Positions 63,985 to 64,000 of a stretch of 64,000 bases of DNA are shown here, piece by piece. Both the position numbers and the translations under genes were made by a program. The stretch is from Spirochaetota bacterium (GTDB lineage: Bacteria > Spirochaetota > Brachyspiria > Brachyspirales > JACRPF01). Location of the stretch: positions 521,079-585,078 of the forward strand of contig JACRPF010000005.1 of assembly GCA_016214035.1 (NCBI GenBank), in the 5' to 3' direction. Position 1 is the stretch's first letter. Each line of letters begins with the position of its first letter. The notes under the pieces were generated by a model. It saw only the letters and a list, made by a program, of their open reading frames with translations, did not search any database and had not been told where the DNA came from.

Positions 63985-64000
63985 ATGGCACACACAAAGA
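63985..64000 (+). CDS. Start of a gene cut by the window end
   Basis: A near-perfect TAAGGAGGTG ribosome site (63971-63980) is followed 4 nt later by ATG and codons for MAHTK. Only five residues are visible, so no function can be proposed. The very strong ribosome site suggests high expression. Confidence 0.6.

Noticed and set aside
1..64000. tRNA or rRNA genes
   Set aside because: No cloverleaf with a conserved TPsiC arm or rRNA-like sequence was recognised by reading; a tRNAscan run could still reveal one.

Overview
The window reads as a chromosomal segment of a Gram-negative bacterium (about half G+C by eye). It has outer-membrane beta-barrels, many lipoproteins, sigma-54 control and c-di-GMP signalling. 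Two PorV/UPF0164-like barrels, a cyclic beta-glucan synthase, a cytidylate-kinase-like protein, and a sulfatase/glycosidase/AraC locus together suggest an environmental or host-associated Spirochaetota-like organism. A PVC-group (Lentisphaerae/Verrucomicrobia) origin cannot be excluded, and no rRNA or other marker settles it. I recognised no tRNA, rRNA, CRISPR array, prophage or transposase gene.

Layout. 1-11.4 kb: a very large cyclic beta-1,2-glucan synthase (GT84+GH94) followed by small secreted beta-sandwich proteins. 11.6-21.9 kb: a 2930-residue secreted NHL/beta-helix/Fn3 protein with a FlgD/Por-sorting-like C-terminus, followed by a PorV-like barrel with TPR tail. 21.9-26.9 kb (minus): a four-gene, translationally coupled operon. 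It encodes a B12-binding glutamate-mutase-like protein, an asparagine synthetase, an opine-type dehydrogenase and an MscS-type membrane protein. 27-28.9 kb: a membrane HAMP-LuxR regulator. 29-30.1 kb: tiny membrane proteins, two of them preceded by an identical 20-nt element. 30.1-33.6 kb: a second cargo + PorV/TPR pair. 33.7-42.3 kb: a sigma-54 activator flanked by two sigma-54-type promoters, then a response regulator, cytidylate-kinase-like protein, RsbRD-N-like protein, lipoprotein, SLC12-type transporter, diguanylate cyclase and MscS channel. 42.7-53.8 kb: a third FlgD-tailed surface protein, then a polysaccharide locus (S1 sulfatase, CBM-like protein, AraC regulator, esterase, lipoproteins, GH106-like glycosidase). 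53.9-57.2 kb: a GGDEF-EAL protein and gatB. 57.2-58.1 kb: a gene-free zone packed with long structured repeats. 58.1-64 kb: a transglutaminase-like protein, flavodoxin, lipoprotein, M42 aminopeptidase, DUF481 barrel, and an ECF sigma factor whose 3' end has been overrun by palindromic repeats.

The most novel signals are four. (1) Two tandem ~250-nt elements at 57.2-57.8 kb fold into the same long hairpin although their stems differ in sequence, with seven compensatory base-pair changes. (2) The B12/AsnB/opine dehydrogenase/MscS operon looks like an undescribed amino-acid-derived metabolite pathway. (3) Repeated cassettes pair a CTD-tailed surface protein with its own PorV-TPR barrel. (4) A conserved promoter element is shared by micro-proteins.

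Several -10 boxes resemble TATACT or TAGTAT, with TTGA-type -35 boxes at 16-bp spacing, and are reported individually.
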